From Numida meleagris (Eukaryota; Chordata; Aves; Galliformes; Numididae): a DNA stretch of 64,000 bases. Every line of letters begins with the position of its first letter. Position 1 is the first letter of the stretch. Where the stretch lies: NCBI RefSeq assembly GCF_002078875.1, contig NC_034424.1:6817299-6881298 (forward strand), in the 5' to 3' direction. The notes under the pieces were generated by a model that worked only from the letters and a program-made list of their open reading frames with translations, did not search any database and had not been told where the DNA came from. The translations under genes and the position numbers were made by a program. Shown here piece after piece: positions 1 to 13,900 of this stretch.

Positions 1-3000
1 CGAATACTTGAGCTGCCTTCAGCAAGCACGGATCTTATTTTGTGGAACTCTTAACACCAGATCCATTTACTCTAAAAGCAACCCTGTGAAGATCAGTTAC
101 CGAACCTGCGAAGGAGACAAAGGTTTTCATGACATATTTCTGTAGTCTGTTGTGAGCGCAGCCTTATTGTGCCAGGGACTGAACGAGAACAGGGTGCAGA
201 GAGCTGTAATCCCACAGACTTTGCAACAGACATTTTTTGCAGAAGGGAAGTGCTAATGAGGAGCTGCAGCATGGGAGCCAGTTGCTAGCCTTGAGAGCTG
301 GCCACCGGCCAGCGACAACTTCCATCAGCCCTCCTTGCCATTTGGAAGGGGTCCTGTGCCTGCCAAGGCTGTGGGATAAACAGAGCAGCAGCAGCCAGGA
401 CCTCAGCCCTTTGTAGGCTTTAAGTAAGGTGCACTGGTCCTAAGCAGCTGCTTCCCCCTGACGCCTCCGGTGGTGGATGCACAGCGTAAGTGCCCTGCTG
501 CATCCACACGTTCTTGTTTCCTCACACCTGCCTCAGGGTTTGGGATGAAACTGCCCAGGAATATCGCATGACCTGCGTGGTACCACTCACAGCGTGCTGC
601 CATCAGGGAGGAGCAGGCTCACGCCTTGTTATTGTGACACAGGTGACAGCTTCCTTCCAAACGTGGTCCCATTTGACCCACGGATTATGTGGCCACCAAC
701 CAGAAGCAAAGCTGGATACAGCTGAAGCCACGTAGTGCAAGTCTGTACTGGAGCCATGTTGAATTATTCATATAAATAATATTTGTCCACTATATCGACC
801 CCTTATTACACCTTCTGCTAACTCTCCTGTTGCAGACATCAATGGATATGGGAAAAGCTGCAAGGAGGGCTGGCTGGCAGCAGGGAGCAGAGCCATGCAG
901 AAGTGCTTTGGGGCTGCAGGGAAGGGAACTGGGAGGCCACAAGGTGACCATGGGAGAGGGCCACGGATGGAGAATGGAAGCTCGGCTGATCCTGCCTGGA
1001 GCATCTTTTGCAGGGACACGTGAATCTGTGTTACAACGCGTGGAGATGGGTATTGCAAAGCCATTTTATTTATGGTGCTTTTATTGGCAGGGGAGTGGGA
1101 GTGCAATACAGTTTTAGCCACTGTGATGTCTCCATCTCCCTTACATTCCACCTCCACTTCTAGAGCCGTTTTTTTTTCTTTGAATTACACGATTTCTCCA
1201 ACTGCACAAGGGACTTGCTGTACCTGGCACTGCTCGGCCTTGCTGGGTGTGGACAGCCCCAGCAGCTGACCGCAAATCTCCAGCGTCACCAGTCCCATTC
1301 CCCTCCCGCTGCAGGCAGCAGAATCCCATCCCATATGGCAGCAATAGGGGAGGGCTGCATGGCGCTCAGCTTGGACATGCTTGAGCATGGAGCAAGGCAG
1401 AATTCACACCATGATCTGGGGGGAGCGCAGCCCAGAGGGAGCCTCCAAGAACTACCAAGACTGAGACCACCACGATGTCAGCTCCGTTATGCTCCAGCTC
1501 TCAGATGTAGCCCAAATCTCTCCCACCTCCCACTGGCACCATCCACCGCATCACACAACCCTGTATAAACAAACCCAGCGAATGCTTTTGTCTCTTCCTG
1601 TCCTTCTCAGATATTTTGGGTATTTGTGGCAATCTCTCCTGTTTATATAACAAAGCCACAGCCCAGTGTTTGTGGCACCATATCCATGGTAACCCTAATA
1701 TAGCATGCACAGGCAAGTAGGATTTCATTAGGTGGCTCGGCTGTGGCAGCGTTTGGGGGAGCAGCAGAGACAGAAACTGTGGTGCGGGGACCCGGCTGCC
1801 CACCCAGTGAGGCAGCACGTCCCAAGGAGCAATGCTGCTCTCTTTTTGCTAGCTGTGGCCTGTCCCTGCTCCCACATCACCACATCACCTTGCCGTGGTT
1901 CTTGCTGTAACCCATCCTCCTCACCTTTCATGCTGCAAAGAGCCGCAGGTGTTGGCCCAAGGGACAGGAGCTGCTCAGGTTCCTCCAGCAGGAGCCATGA
2001 AGCTGAGGTTCAGTTCTGTGTCCAGTCTGGGGAGATTCCTCCAGTGGCGCAAGAGAGAGAACATTTGATCCTGAGGAAAATGAAAAAGGGAAACACCTTA
2101 GGAGAAGGCAGGAAGCTGGGAAGAGCAGAGGCTCTGCAAAGGTGATGGTCTCATTTGCAGCTCTCATGCTGTAGGACACAGACATGCACCAGGAGGAGGG
2201 AATGCCTCTTCCCACCCACTGCTGATGGGTCACGGGCTCCTCCGAGCATCCTGCCTCAGCCAGCAGCCACGTTATCTGTTAAGTTAAATAATGACTATCT
2301 CTGGCAATAGAATGACACAAACCCAAGGGCAAGAGGTGGGTCTGGCCAGACAGGAGAGTCAAGCAGGAGTCCCTGGGACCCTCCTCAACCCCATGAGCAT
2401 CTCTCCTACGTGCCAGACCTCTCTGCCACCCCGTTGGGGCCAGCCTGAGTCACAGGCTGCCTAACCTCATCAGCACCCAGGAAATTCGATCAGGGCAGTG
2501 GCACAGGGCAGGATCTGGCCGTGGACAGAGCCCCGGGGCGCGGGATGCTGCGTGCGTGCTGCAGCCCAGCACAGCAGGAGCAGACAGCAGCCTTCCCTCC
2601 GCGCCCTCCCTCGCCCTAATCGAATTTACATCTGTGTTAGCAAGGCAATGGATTATAGCTCGGAGGGGTGCTGCCTGCTTCAATCCCTAATTCAGCACAT
2701 CAGTTGTGCTTAAGCCTGCTTACCTGTAAGCAAAGCTGCTGCCGGGTTCAGACAGCACCAAGCATGGCTGAGCTGGTGTCTAGGGGATTGTCCATTAAAA
2801 AGAGCCCTTCTCCAGGGGCTCAAGGCACTCTGCAGTTATCCTCTGTGCATTGCTGCACTCTTAGCTCTTGTTGCTGGGGTGGATGGAGCAGAAGAGGAGC
2901 TCTGGGGGGGATATGGGATGCTGCCATGCTAGCATTAGTGCAGTGGTGCTGCGTCAGCTCCAGCAAGAGCTCAGCACTGGAAGAAAGCTGCTCTCTCTGT

Positions 3001-4379
3001 GCTCTGCTTTGAGGACAGGGGCTGAACAAACAGGCCACCAGTGTCCCTCTCCCCCACTGACCCGTGGGAGCTGCTCTGCGTCTGCCCCAAGCAGTCTGAG
3101 CACTGGAGTCAGCAAACTGGCATTGCTACCTCTAGCTTAAGTCTTAAAATATCCCCCAGAGCAAGACACAGAAGGCTGGATCCCTGCTCCTTGCCTGGAT
3201 TTATGGGCAGCAACCTGGGAGAAACTAAAGAAGGGAGAGAGATATACATATTTTTTTTCTCTTTAAGTAAATTCTCACGGCTTATCTCCAAAGTTCAGCT
3301 GTTTTCAAGCTGACCTGCCTGCCTTATGCTGTTCCACTGCAAATTCCTTCTGTACAGGAAGGCTCAGGCGCTGCACTTGCACGTGCCAGCAACCTGGAGT
3401 TTCATCTCCAATAGAACTTGTTAGCTAAGGACCCCTTCCCATTCCCTGATGAGGATCATTTTTCTTCCTGCCATGCTGACAGCTCAGCTTCTTTTCCCTT
3501 AGAATTAGGAAACAAAGCCAGGAGAGGAGATGAAGCCAATGAAGCTGTGCTTGGAGGTTAGAAATGGGGCAAGACAGCGATCTGTTCTCGCAACCAGACA
3601 TCCACCCGGGGAGCCAGGGCTGGCACACGAGGAGCATCCATCTGATGCTTTCTGCTGAGGATCTCAGAGCACAGCACGTCCGGGACTGAGCCCAGGAGCC
3701 TCGAGCACAGTGGGGATGCTGCTTCCAACTGCAGGGCATAGCTGAGCTGAGCTGGGTTGAGCTGTGCCACCAGGGAGATGCAGCCCCTTGGCTGATCCCC
3801 TCCTGCTGCAGCCCCTGGGTCACAGTTGTGTAAAACATCACCAAGTGTGACTGAGCGACAGGCACATGTTGATGATCCATTAAAACACCTCGGGACGGAG
3901 CCTGATCTGTTTCCCTTGGAGCTGGAAAATGCAGGACTGCCCTGGTGACTTTGCTGTAAGGAGCACAAGCAAAACGCGATCAGCCAGGGGATGGAGGGGA
4001 CCCTGTGCAGCACTGAGAGCATCGCTGCTTGTAGGAGCCAGCATCAATAGAACAGGGCCAGAAGCTCCGAGTCCAAATCAAGGCAGCGTGTGTGTGTGTG
4101 GATCTGAGAGCCTGAAGTGGTTAATGGAGAAAAGTTAATAACCTAAGGAGAAATGAGAAGGGAGGCAGTGGGGTACAAAAAGTGTCTTTAAGCAAAGAAG
4201 CAACAAACGTGTAGGGGCTGCAAAGCAGCAGGTAGGGCCACGCTGGGGCGGAAGCAGAGCTGGGCAGAGCGTGTTTCTGCAGGGAGCAGCCTGCAAGTGA
4301 GCAGCACTTCTCAGCCACTAAGGATGATTTAGGAGCGAATAACATCAGCCCAGTCGAGTTCAATTGCTATTGATAATGT
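1..4379. other. Upstream intergenic region, no gene seen
   Basis: I see no recognisable coding exon on either strand, no CR1 copy and only short simple tracts, such as T-runs near 1170 and 3250 and (TG)n near 4089. In mammals FAM163B lies on this side of DBH, but none of its protein is visible here. The region may hold distal DBH control elements; nothing specific can be supported. Confidence 0.5.
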
Positions 4380-4520
4380 CCATGTGCAATTAGAGCCAAT
4401 TAGAGGGAGGCAGAGAATGACAAGTGTTTGGCCAGGAGGTTGGGGTGGGGGGGGAGGAGTATATGGGGGGGGTCAATACCACAATCCAATTTCCCCACAA
4501 CCAAATGCAATTAAAGGATA
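4380..4520 (+). promoter_or_regulatory. Candidate DBH proximal promoter with repeated CAATTA sites
   Basis: Within 215 bp of the DBH start there are three CAATTA homeodomain-type cores, at 4387-4392, 4397-4402 and 4508-4513. The first two form a direct repeat, CAATTAGAG. Mammalian DBH promoters are driven by PHOX2A/B through ATTA-type sites (known for the family). The third copy runs into ATTAAAGG, which could serve as a weak TATA-like element about 85 bp before ATG 4597. Assigning the sites to PHOX2 is inference. Confidence 0.35.
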
Positions 4521-4596
4521 GCACTTACCCAGCTCGCCCAGGAGGGCCAGCGCATAAATGGCAAAAGCCAGGAGGGTGGGTGCCATCCTGCCCAGC

Positions 4597-4938
4597 ATGC
4601 AGACCCAGGGCAGCACGCCGTGCCCCTGCCCCAGCTTCAGGCTGCGGGAGCTGGCGTCCATGTACTTCACCATGGTGGCCGTGTTCCTGGTCATCCTGGT
4701 GGTGGCCCTGCAGGGCTCGGCGCCCCACGGCACCTATTTCCCCTACAAGGTGCCCCTCGATCCTCAGGGGCTGCTGGAGCTCTCGTGGAACGTCAGCTAC
4801 CCGGAGCAAGCCGTGTATTTCCAGATCCTCATCAGGAAGTTCAAGTTTGGGCTCCTCTTTGGGATGTCGGATCGGGGTGAGTTCGAGAACGCAGACCTGG
4901 CCGTGCTGTGGACTGACGGTCACAGTTCGTATTTTGGG
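4597..4938 (+). CDS. DBH: DBH exon 1: signal anchor and start of DOMON
   Basis: This exon encodes residues 1-114. A short basic stretch (FRLRE) precedes a strongly hydrophobic run (MVAVFLVILVVAL), the uncleaved signal anchor that lets part of the DBH pool stay membrane-bound. The conserved LELSWNVSY and LFGMSDRGE segments of the DOMON domain follow. ATG 4597 has A at -3 and gives the human-like length. ATG 4558 (T at -3, G at +4) is in frame upstream and could be used if transcription starts before it. The donor is GTGAGT at 4939. Confidence 0.93.
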
Positions 4939-7900
4939 GTGAGTTGTGCGTTTTCGTCGCTGTGTTTGGGGTTTCTGCCTGATGGGTGAATCTGGCCCCC
5001 GCGGGTTCGGAGGAGTGGGTGCAGGGCATGGCACTGGGTCCAGGTGGTGCAAAGGGGCTGCGGGGTTTCTGATCCAGATGTCTACGCTATGGGTTTGGTG
5101 TGGGATCTTAAATGCAAGGAGGAAGGGGTAAATCCAGCAGCACGGCTAATGGAGCCTGCGTTTGCAGGAGCTCCAACAGGTGGCTGCACCCAGCAGCTCT
5201 GCCACAGGCACGCACGCAGGAGGCACCCACGGCTCGGTTCATTGCGCGCTGCTGCTGGCGACATTTAAAATTAACCACAGCTCCCATTACTGACTTTGAG
5301 AAAGTGCAAAGGTTGCCGAGCAGAAAGCCTGCTCCTGCCAGCACCAATAAGCCGGCTGCAGTTCACGGCTGCAGCTGCAGCAAGGATCAACGGGACGCGG
5401 GAAAACGCAACCTGACGGCTGGCTGCCAGCAGCGCGGCGCTATCAGAAATCAAACACGCACAAGTATTTGGGCGGCTTGTAAATCCTGATGGGAGCAGAC
5501 CAGGGGTGGGGGGAGACAACTCGTTTCTGATTTTGCTCCCTATTTCTGCTGCAGCAGCCCATTGTAGGTTCTTGGGTGGTTGGTCTTTCTGCTACAATAA
5601 CTAGCCCTGTGCTCTCCCTATCCCCAAACCACCCCATTAGGCACATTGCAATTGTGCTTTGCTGCAGAAAGCAATTCATATTTGTCCCCATGTGAAGCTT
5701 TCCAGTAAGTTAAATTTTACCTCTCTGCTTGTTTGAAATTAGCCATAGAACATATTCTTTCACAACCAGCCGCAATGTGATCTGCAGCGCAATGAAAGGA
5801 TAAAAGGGAGGGCTGATTACCTGTGCTGTTTTCCTGCTAATTACCAACCATTCAGAGTGTGGGATGACCCGAGTGCTACAGCATTTCACAGCATCGTGTT
5901 AAAAAAACCACAAAGAATATTTCCTAATCTCATTGAAAGACAAACAGCGCCAAATGAGCTCCATGCAGCATTCGGGCTTTCACTTGGTGCTGCTCAGCAT
6001 CCTGCCAGGAGGTTTCTATAACCTCTCCAGCCCTGGTGTTCTCCCTCCCAGCAGCCTTTCTGCTGAATGTCAGCTGTTAAAAGAACCAAATTTGCTCAGC
6101 CCCCCCATGTACTACAAGATTAATTTGCACAACACGCTCCTATGAAAACAAATGTCAAGCTAGCTTCATGGAGCTGATTTTACTCTCCCCCTCTAAGGAC
6201 AATATGTTCTCGAAATACCACTCTATACTTTTGGCTGAAATGGTGCCAAGATGCTTTATTCTTTTTCTTCTGTTTCTTCCCCCAAGATAAGAGAAGCAGT
6301 GCCCCTCGCAGTGCTGCAGCGAGGTACTTCTTGGAGGCCTTTTCTTGGCGAACAAAAGCCATCAACAGGAGACGCAAAAGATCGAGATAATAACGCTGTT
6401 CAAATCCAAATTACAAAAGGATTTTTACTCCCAGCCTTCAATCTTTCAGCATAGGAGTGCCGTACTGCTTCGCCTCTCAGTGTGGCTTTGTCACCACCAT
6501 TAACCAGGTTAAAGAGGGGTGAGCCAAAGAGGAGTGATCCAAAGGAGGTGATCCAAAGAGGGGTGACCCAAAGAGGGACCTTGTGACCTGAGCACCACTG
6601 GAGGTCCCCACCCTGAGCCCTGGGGCCACGTAAGACCTGCTGCCCCCCTGCTTAACGGGTGCTCTCCCCCCACAGGATGCTTGGAGCGATGCCCTGGGGC
6701 AGCTGCACATGGACTCCCAGCAGGACTATCAGCTGCTTGGGGCTCAGAAGGCCCCCGAGGGACTCTACCTTCTCTTCAGAAGAGCCTTCAGCACCTGTGA
6801 CCCCAAGGACTACCTTATAGAGGTACAGCATCACCTTCTCCCTGATGCAGCACTCTCGGCCCCATCCCAACCCCCATAGCACCAAGCGGGGCTCCAACCC
6901 CTGTCCTCACTGCTGTTGTGTTTTGTGGGTAGCATCAGGTGTTTGCACTGCTTAGAAGAGAAAGGAAGCATGCTACAGATGTCATGAGCAATGTTTGGCA
7001 CAATCTGTTTACAACCACTTATAAACCTCTATACCGTGTAGATTTTAGCTTGTTTGCATCACCCGCTCCTGTTGAGCATGTGTTAGGTCTATATAAATCC
7101 CTTCCTGCATCACTTGGGTTTGCAGTCTGGAGCCAGGCATTACGCTGAGGTGTTGCTCAGCAGGAGGCAAACAGGAGGCTGCAGCAGGAGCTGAGCAAAG
7201 GTGCAGCAAACAGAGCTGCTTCTCTCTCACCTCCTGTCCAGAGCTGCCTGGGTCCAGCAGCACCTCCTCTACCTGCAGTACTTTCAGCAAAGCCCCTCAC
7301 TGTAACTCATAGATCAGAGAACGGCTTGGGTTGGAAGAGACCTTAAATATCATCCACTTCCAACCCCGCTGCTGTGGACAGGGTTGTTACCCGCCAGATC
7401 AGGCTGCCCAGGATGCCAGCCAACCTGGCCTTGAATGTCTCCAAGGATGGGGCATCCACAACTTCTTTGGGCAATGTGACTCCCTAGAAGGAGCTGGGAG
7501 AAAGGGAGGCCCTGGGGCAGGCATTTTGTTTCTGCTGCCCCTGGCTCACCCCAGGACTCACGCCACCAGTATCGACACCAATTGTCCACACAATTACCGT
7601 TCTGCGTGCAAAATTACCTGACTTTGCTCTTGCTTCAGGATGGCACTGTGCACCTTATCTATGGGATCCTCGAGAGCCCTGTCCGTTCCCTCCACGCCAT
7701 CAACATCTCTACCATGTACAGGGGGCTGCAGAGGGTACAGCTGCTGAAGCCCAACATCACCATCCCTGGGCTGCCCAGTGATGTGAAGACTATGGAGATA
7801 ACGGCCCCCAGTATTGTTATTCCCAGCCAGGAGACAACCTACTGGTGCTACATCACAGAGCTGCCAGGCAGCTTCACCAAACACCACATTATCATGGTAA

Positions 7901-10900
7901 GGGGCAGATCAGCTGCGTTCACATCCCTTTAAGCCATTCTGCAAAGCCCACCGCTTCCCTGCCTTTTCACAGGGGAGATTTTGGACACATACCTATTCCT
8001 TACTGCAAAACAATTGGGCATAGGCCTGCTGGGGGTGAGGGGTGGGGGGGGACACCCAGCAAGGAGAGGGGAAGCCTGACACGAGCTGCAGCAAGAGCAC
8101 AGGGATTTATAGGGGAAAGATGGCTCTGCAAAGGAAAGCTTAGAAGGAGGATTTTCTCTCCAACAGATGGTGCGAAATGAATCATCTGTGTGTAAGTAAA
8201 AAGTGCGTAACTCCTGATACCTTCCCGCTGCTGCGGATCAGTTCTGCAGCTGGCGATTTTGGCCAGAGCCATCCTGCAGGTTTTCTACCCCAAAACTCCC
8301 TCCTCATGCCCTGAGCAGCTGCTGGCTAGGAATGGAGCCCAGGAGCTGCAGGCATCGGGGCCAGGACCCTCTTTGTGGAAAACCAAAGCCCTCTCAGCCC
8401 AGCAAAACTGGCGAAGGGCTCGGTCAGCACAAAGCAGGGCAAGTTCTGCTGCTCATCCAGTGCATCCCTCCGCAGGGAAGGCAAAAGATGTTTCTCCAGG
8501 AGCTCAGATGGACTGGCCCCACAGCCAGCCAAGAGCTCTTGGTCCTTGATCCCTCATGCCCAGCTCATGGGCATCCCCCTGGCATGGTAAAACTCAATAT
8601 TACACACCCATGGTGGGCTCTGTGTGGAGCCTGCACGAACAGCACAACCAGGGATGGGTCCTCAGAAATGGTCCTAATGTGTGCCCTTTCTTCTCGGATG
8701 CCACTTTGCAGTACGAGCCAGTGATCACAGCAGGCAATGAAGCCCTGGTCCACCACATGGAAATCTTCCAGTGCACTGCTGAGTTTGACAGCATCCCCCA
8801 TTACAACGGTCCCTGCGACGACAAAATGAAGCCACAGCGGCTCAACTACTGCAGGCACGTGCTTGCAGCGTGGGCCATGGGAGCGCAGGTGGGTGCAAGA
8901 TGGGATCCATCATCACTCCTGGGCACCTTTCCTGCCATCTCCCAACCCTTTGGGACCCCTTCTCATGGGAATGAGCATCCCTGCATGGGCTGCCCCAACC
9001 CCAATTGGGATTTGGGTTCAGCCTGAGCACCCCATTCTCCTCCAGGATACCTTTGCATTTCCTCCTCACCTCAGCTCCACAAATCAGTGTGATTCCCCAC
9101 TCCTCAGTGATTCTGCCATCACATGTTCAAGGCAAGAGGCCTTTAGATGCAAGAGCAGCTCAACACCAAGCAGAACAGAGGGTGCAAGTTATGTCCCCCA
9201 GCCCACAGTGGGGCTCAGGATTATGCCCATACATTCCTCTCCTTGGCCACTTCAGCTTAGATCCCATAAAAACCACCCCACTGCTCCCTTAATGCCCTTC
9301 CCCTGTTTCCAGGCTTTCTACTATCCTGAAGAAGCAGGACTTGCCTTCGGTGGTCCAGGCTCCTCCAGATATTTGCGTCTTGAGATTCACTACCACAATC
9401 CACTGATATTCAAAGGTGAGTGGGGGCATGGTGATACCCAGCACCTTGCTAGCGAGACATGGGAGAGCTGGGTTAGTGCCAGGGATTACCAGGGAACAGG
9501 CACCAGAGTCTGGATCCATCCTCAAGCATGCAGGCAGGGAAGATGCTCAACATTCTTGTTTAGGGGGGCTGCTATGGGGTGCCCCCTAACTTCTGTGTAG
9601 GGTGGGGGGGGAACCTGAGCTCAGACCCAACAGTGATGCCAAAGTCAACAGAGAGACTGCACCAGCCTGGCTGGGGATGGGGGAATTTAGATGTTGTTTT
9701 AGTGGTACTCCTGCTTCGATAACATTGTCAGGAGACACATTAAAAAAAAATAAAAGGATTGCAAACAGCCCAGTTTCTTCATTTACATAAAATCAAGTAA
9801 CTTCTTGACTACCCAAGTGTATTTTTAGGAGACCAGAGCATATGTACTGCAGATCGACCATAGCACATTCATCAACTTGAGAAGAAACACATCTATAAAT
9901 ATGGAGCTCACGTCTTTCATAACTTTCCAGCTTTGCTGTGTTAACCAGTAGTGTCTCCCTTGTTATCCTCACGCCATGATGGGCTCCAGCCCAGGGACAG
10001 GAGGCTCACGCCCAGCCCCACAACTCCAGGGGCAATTTGCATTTTCCCTCCTGCCAGGCCCCCAGTAAAAGGATGGCTTTCATTTTTTGGACATTTCAGT
10101 TAAACAAGCGCTGTGTTTTTGGGAGCCATAGAATCATTAAGGTTGAAAAAGACTGCTAAGATTGTCAGGTTCAACTGCCAACCCATCTCTACCATCCCCA
10201 CTGATCCATGTCCATAAGTGCCTCCAAATTACCCTGAGATCTACCCTTCCACTCCGGGCTCCCTAAAGGCACTGCTTACCTCTCTGTTGGGAGCAATTGA
10301 TGACCAAGCCTTGCGCTCATGGAGAAAGCTGTGAGCAAGAAGCTCGAGCACCTCTCCCCGCACTTGTGCCGAGCAGAGCATCATTCCTCAGTCCTGACCC
10401 CATGCGGTGTCTGATGCCCTGTCCTCTCTCCTGCCAGGGCGCCGTGATTCCTCGGGGATCCGCCTGTACTACACGGCCAGCCTGCGTCCCCACGATGCTG
10501 GCATCATGGAGCTGGGCTTGGTCTACACGCCCATGATGGCCGTGCCCCCAGGAGAGACTGCCTTCGTCCTCACCGGGTACTGCACAGACAAATGCACCCA
10601 GAAGGTAAGAGCCAAGCACCCCAACCCCCTGAGCCTTTTCCCATGGGGTTGTGCTGGGAGAAATCCCCCTGCATGCGACCAACAGTGAGCAGCTGGTTGG
10701 GATGCGCTGAATTCCCCAGGAAGGCAGCTCTCCTCAGGAACCACCTGCTCCATCTCCCCCAAGTACTGTTCTCATCTAGGAAATCATACTGCTGTGCTGT
10801 GCCATGCTGGGTGCTTTGCTCTATGGAAATGCAGAGAGTGTGGAGTCATAGGAAGGCTTTAGTTGGAATCAAAGAACGGCTGTGTTGGAAGGGACCTTAA

Positions 10901-13900
10901 AGAACATCTAATTCCAAATCTCTTGACATGGCCTCTGCTTTCTGGAGCTCCTTAAAAGCTCACTCAAGCACATTTTCAAACTGCCCACCCTGCTCTCAAG
11001 CAGGTTTTAGTGGATATTTCTGTAGGACCTACCCAAAAGGAGTAGTTGGTGCAACCACTAACAAGCACAAGGAAGCAAGCAGCATCCAGCTCATCCTGCT
11101 AATTTCGGGCATGGCTGTGCATTAATTGCATATGCCAGCAGGCTGAACACCTGCCCCTTTGTAAAGAGCTCTCTTGTAGGGTCTCAAAGCCCCAAATCCC
11201 AGTGCAGGCAGCACCCACCCCAAGGATACAGCATGGGGATGCGTGGGATGGATGTGGGGTCAGGCACGGAGCTGGAGCCATCCTTCCCCAGGCGCTACCT
11301 GTGAATGGGATCCGCATCTTCGCCTCCCAGCTCCATACCCACCTGGCAGGGAGGAAAGTGGTGACCGTGCTGGCCCGGGATGGCAGAGAGCTGCAGGTGG
11401 TGAACGCTGATGGGCACTACAGCCCGCACTTCCAGGTACAGCCCTGCTCCCTGTGTTGGGTCAGTGCCACCCATGGGCACTGCTCTGACACATCCCTCCT
11501 CCTCCTGCTCAGGAGATCCGCATGCTGAAGGAGGTGGTCTCAGTCTTTCCGGTGAGTGGCTCCATCTCCAGGTTCTGGCTGCTCTCTGCTGCTCCATCAC
11601 TGCTGCCCACGGTGCCCTGCCCAGAGCCCCAGCCCCACTCCTGCCTCCCCAGGGCTGTGCTCAGGCTCCTGCAGGTGGATGGGCTGCCAAGTTGGGTGCA
11701 AGTCTGGCTGTGCAAACTGTGGCCCAAGTGCATTGTTAAAGGTAAAAATTCTGAGGAAGTAAGGAAAGGAGGAAACACGTTTGCTGGTGTACGGCTGCAG
11801 GGAATCTCCCGGGGAAGTGCAATTTTAGCAAGTGCTTGGGGGGCACTGGGGCTGAGCCACCAAAGAGCACTGAGGTCTGCTGCATTGTGGAATCACTCGT
11901 GCCAATATTTGTTGTCTGTGGAGGGGGAGTTTTGTGCTTCCCCACCCCCTCATGTCTGTTGGAACCTCCCAGGGCGATGAACTCTTCACCACCTGCACCT
12001 ACAACACAGAGGACAGGAGCAACGTGACTGTGGTGAGTACAACATTGGGGGGGTGATCAGTGTGAACTGGGCTGAACCAGAAACAAGGGTGGGGAAGGGG
12101 GGGGTGGCAAGGAAGTGAGCCCACAGGGCAATGCTGCCTGCAGCAGGGATGCCAAGGTGCTAATTGCGAAGTAGCATGTGTCACTCTAATTCCCATCACA
12201 AACTGTTCCATCGGGGATTAATTGTAATTAAAGAGAAGTGGTATTTTTTGACAGAGCATGTTATTATTTTTTTTTTTCCAGCAAAAAAAAAAAAAAAAGT
12301 GCCTGTCAGAGGTACCATCAACAGGCACAAAGCTAAATATAGCAGAGGGATTACAGGGAATCTGCATTTTAATGTAAAGCACACGATCTAGCCTGAATTC
12401 TGTCTTTGCACAAAGGGCAGTGTGTGTGCATACAGGTGTGAGCTCAGTGCCCTGCAGCCCCTCTGCCCTTTCTGCATCCCCTGTGGCTCTGGCATTGCCA
12501 GGCTGGATCCTGGCATGGCTGCTGCAGGAACATGGGCTGCTTCCTGATGTTCGTGCCAGCGTGTTGGTGTCCTTGCTGCAGGGTGGGTTTGGCATCAGGG
12601 AGGAGATGTGCGTGAACTACGTGCACTACTACCCCCAGACACAACTGGAGCTCTGCAAAAGCACCGTGGATCCAGGCTACCTGCACCGCTACTTCAACCT
12701 TGTCAACAGGTACAGGGAGATTGGAGCAGGAAAACTGCTGGGATCTTTGCTAGCAATATTGGAAAATAAAATTGTAAAAGTGGGTTTTCAGCGCTGGCTG
12801 AGCAGGGCATGGTTGAAAGGAGTCCTGCCCCAGAGCAGGCGCCCAGCCCAGACTTTAAGGCTGGAGGCGGTGCGAACCCCTGGGAATGGGAATCCCTGTG
12901 GGGTCGGGGCTGCCCTGCATAGCCCAGTGCAAGGAGTCTGCAAAGTGCACTGTGTGATCCCAAGCAGACATAGAGCAGCCCTGCAGCCTGTAGGGAGACC
13001 TGACCTTGCAGTGAGTATCCTATGTACAGGCAGGCCAGTGGCCCCAGGTCTTCCATATGCAGTTTGGAGCCTTTCCAGATTGAGCTTGAGGCAGGGAGGG
13101 ATGTTGCCCTGGCACATCCCTGCAGCATTTCAGCGTGCCATCTCTCCTGCACAGGTTTAATGATGAGGAGGTCTGCATGTGCCCGCAGGTCTCTATCCCA
13201 CAGCAGTTCTCCTCCATCCCTTGGAACATATTCAACAGAGATGTGCTGAAATCCTTCTACAGCTTTGCTCCCATCTCGATGCACTGCAACAAATCCTCAG
13301 CTGTGCGCTTCCCGGTACGTAGAGCTTTCAGAGCTAAAGGCTGATGTGCAAATGGCAGAACTCCACATCTGGGGGGAGAGCTCCTCAGCAGCACTGCTGA
13401 GCTGAGCCCATAGGATGGGTCAGGGCACTGGTACCTGGGATGCAGGGCAGGGGAGATGGAGCTGCTGCAAAACCCCAGCACTAGAAGGATGCGCGTGTAA
13501 TGCAATGGAAAGTGCAGCAATGACAGCAGAGCAGCAAGATTCCAAGCTGCAGCAAGAGAGGATTTGCTCAAACACAACAGCTGTGGGCACAGAAATAAAG
13601 GGGAAAAAAAAGACTGCATACCTTCAGAAGGCCTCAGGTAGGCAGAGATCTCCAGCAAGATGCCCTTGCCTCCAACCCTTAAATGAGGTCTGGGCAGGGG
13701 TGGATCCTGGCTCCACCCCTTCTGGTCACCAGGTGCATTGCATGCACCTGAGCTCCCCTAGGTTGGTCCTGCCTTCCCACCAGGTGCTCCATCGCTGCTT
13801 CAGGCCATGACTTCGCATTTCTGCTACACTGTGCATGGCCGGATGCAACTAGAAGAATGTGCATTTGCATAAAGTGATTTACAGCCCTCTTTGTGCAACC

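Noticed and set aside
1..4379. Possible FAM163B exon at the left edge
   Set aside because: Expected from mammalian synteny, but none of its characteristic protein segments appear in any frame.
12420..13160. 246-codon + strand open frame
   Set aside because: It reads through DBH exon 10 and its flanking introns. The conserved part is only 12582-12709.
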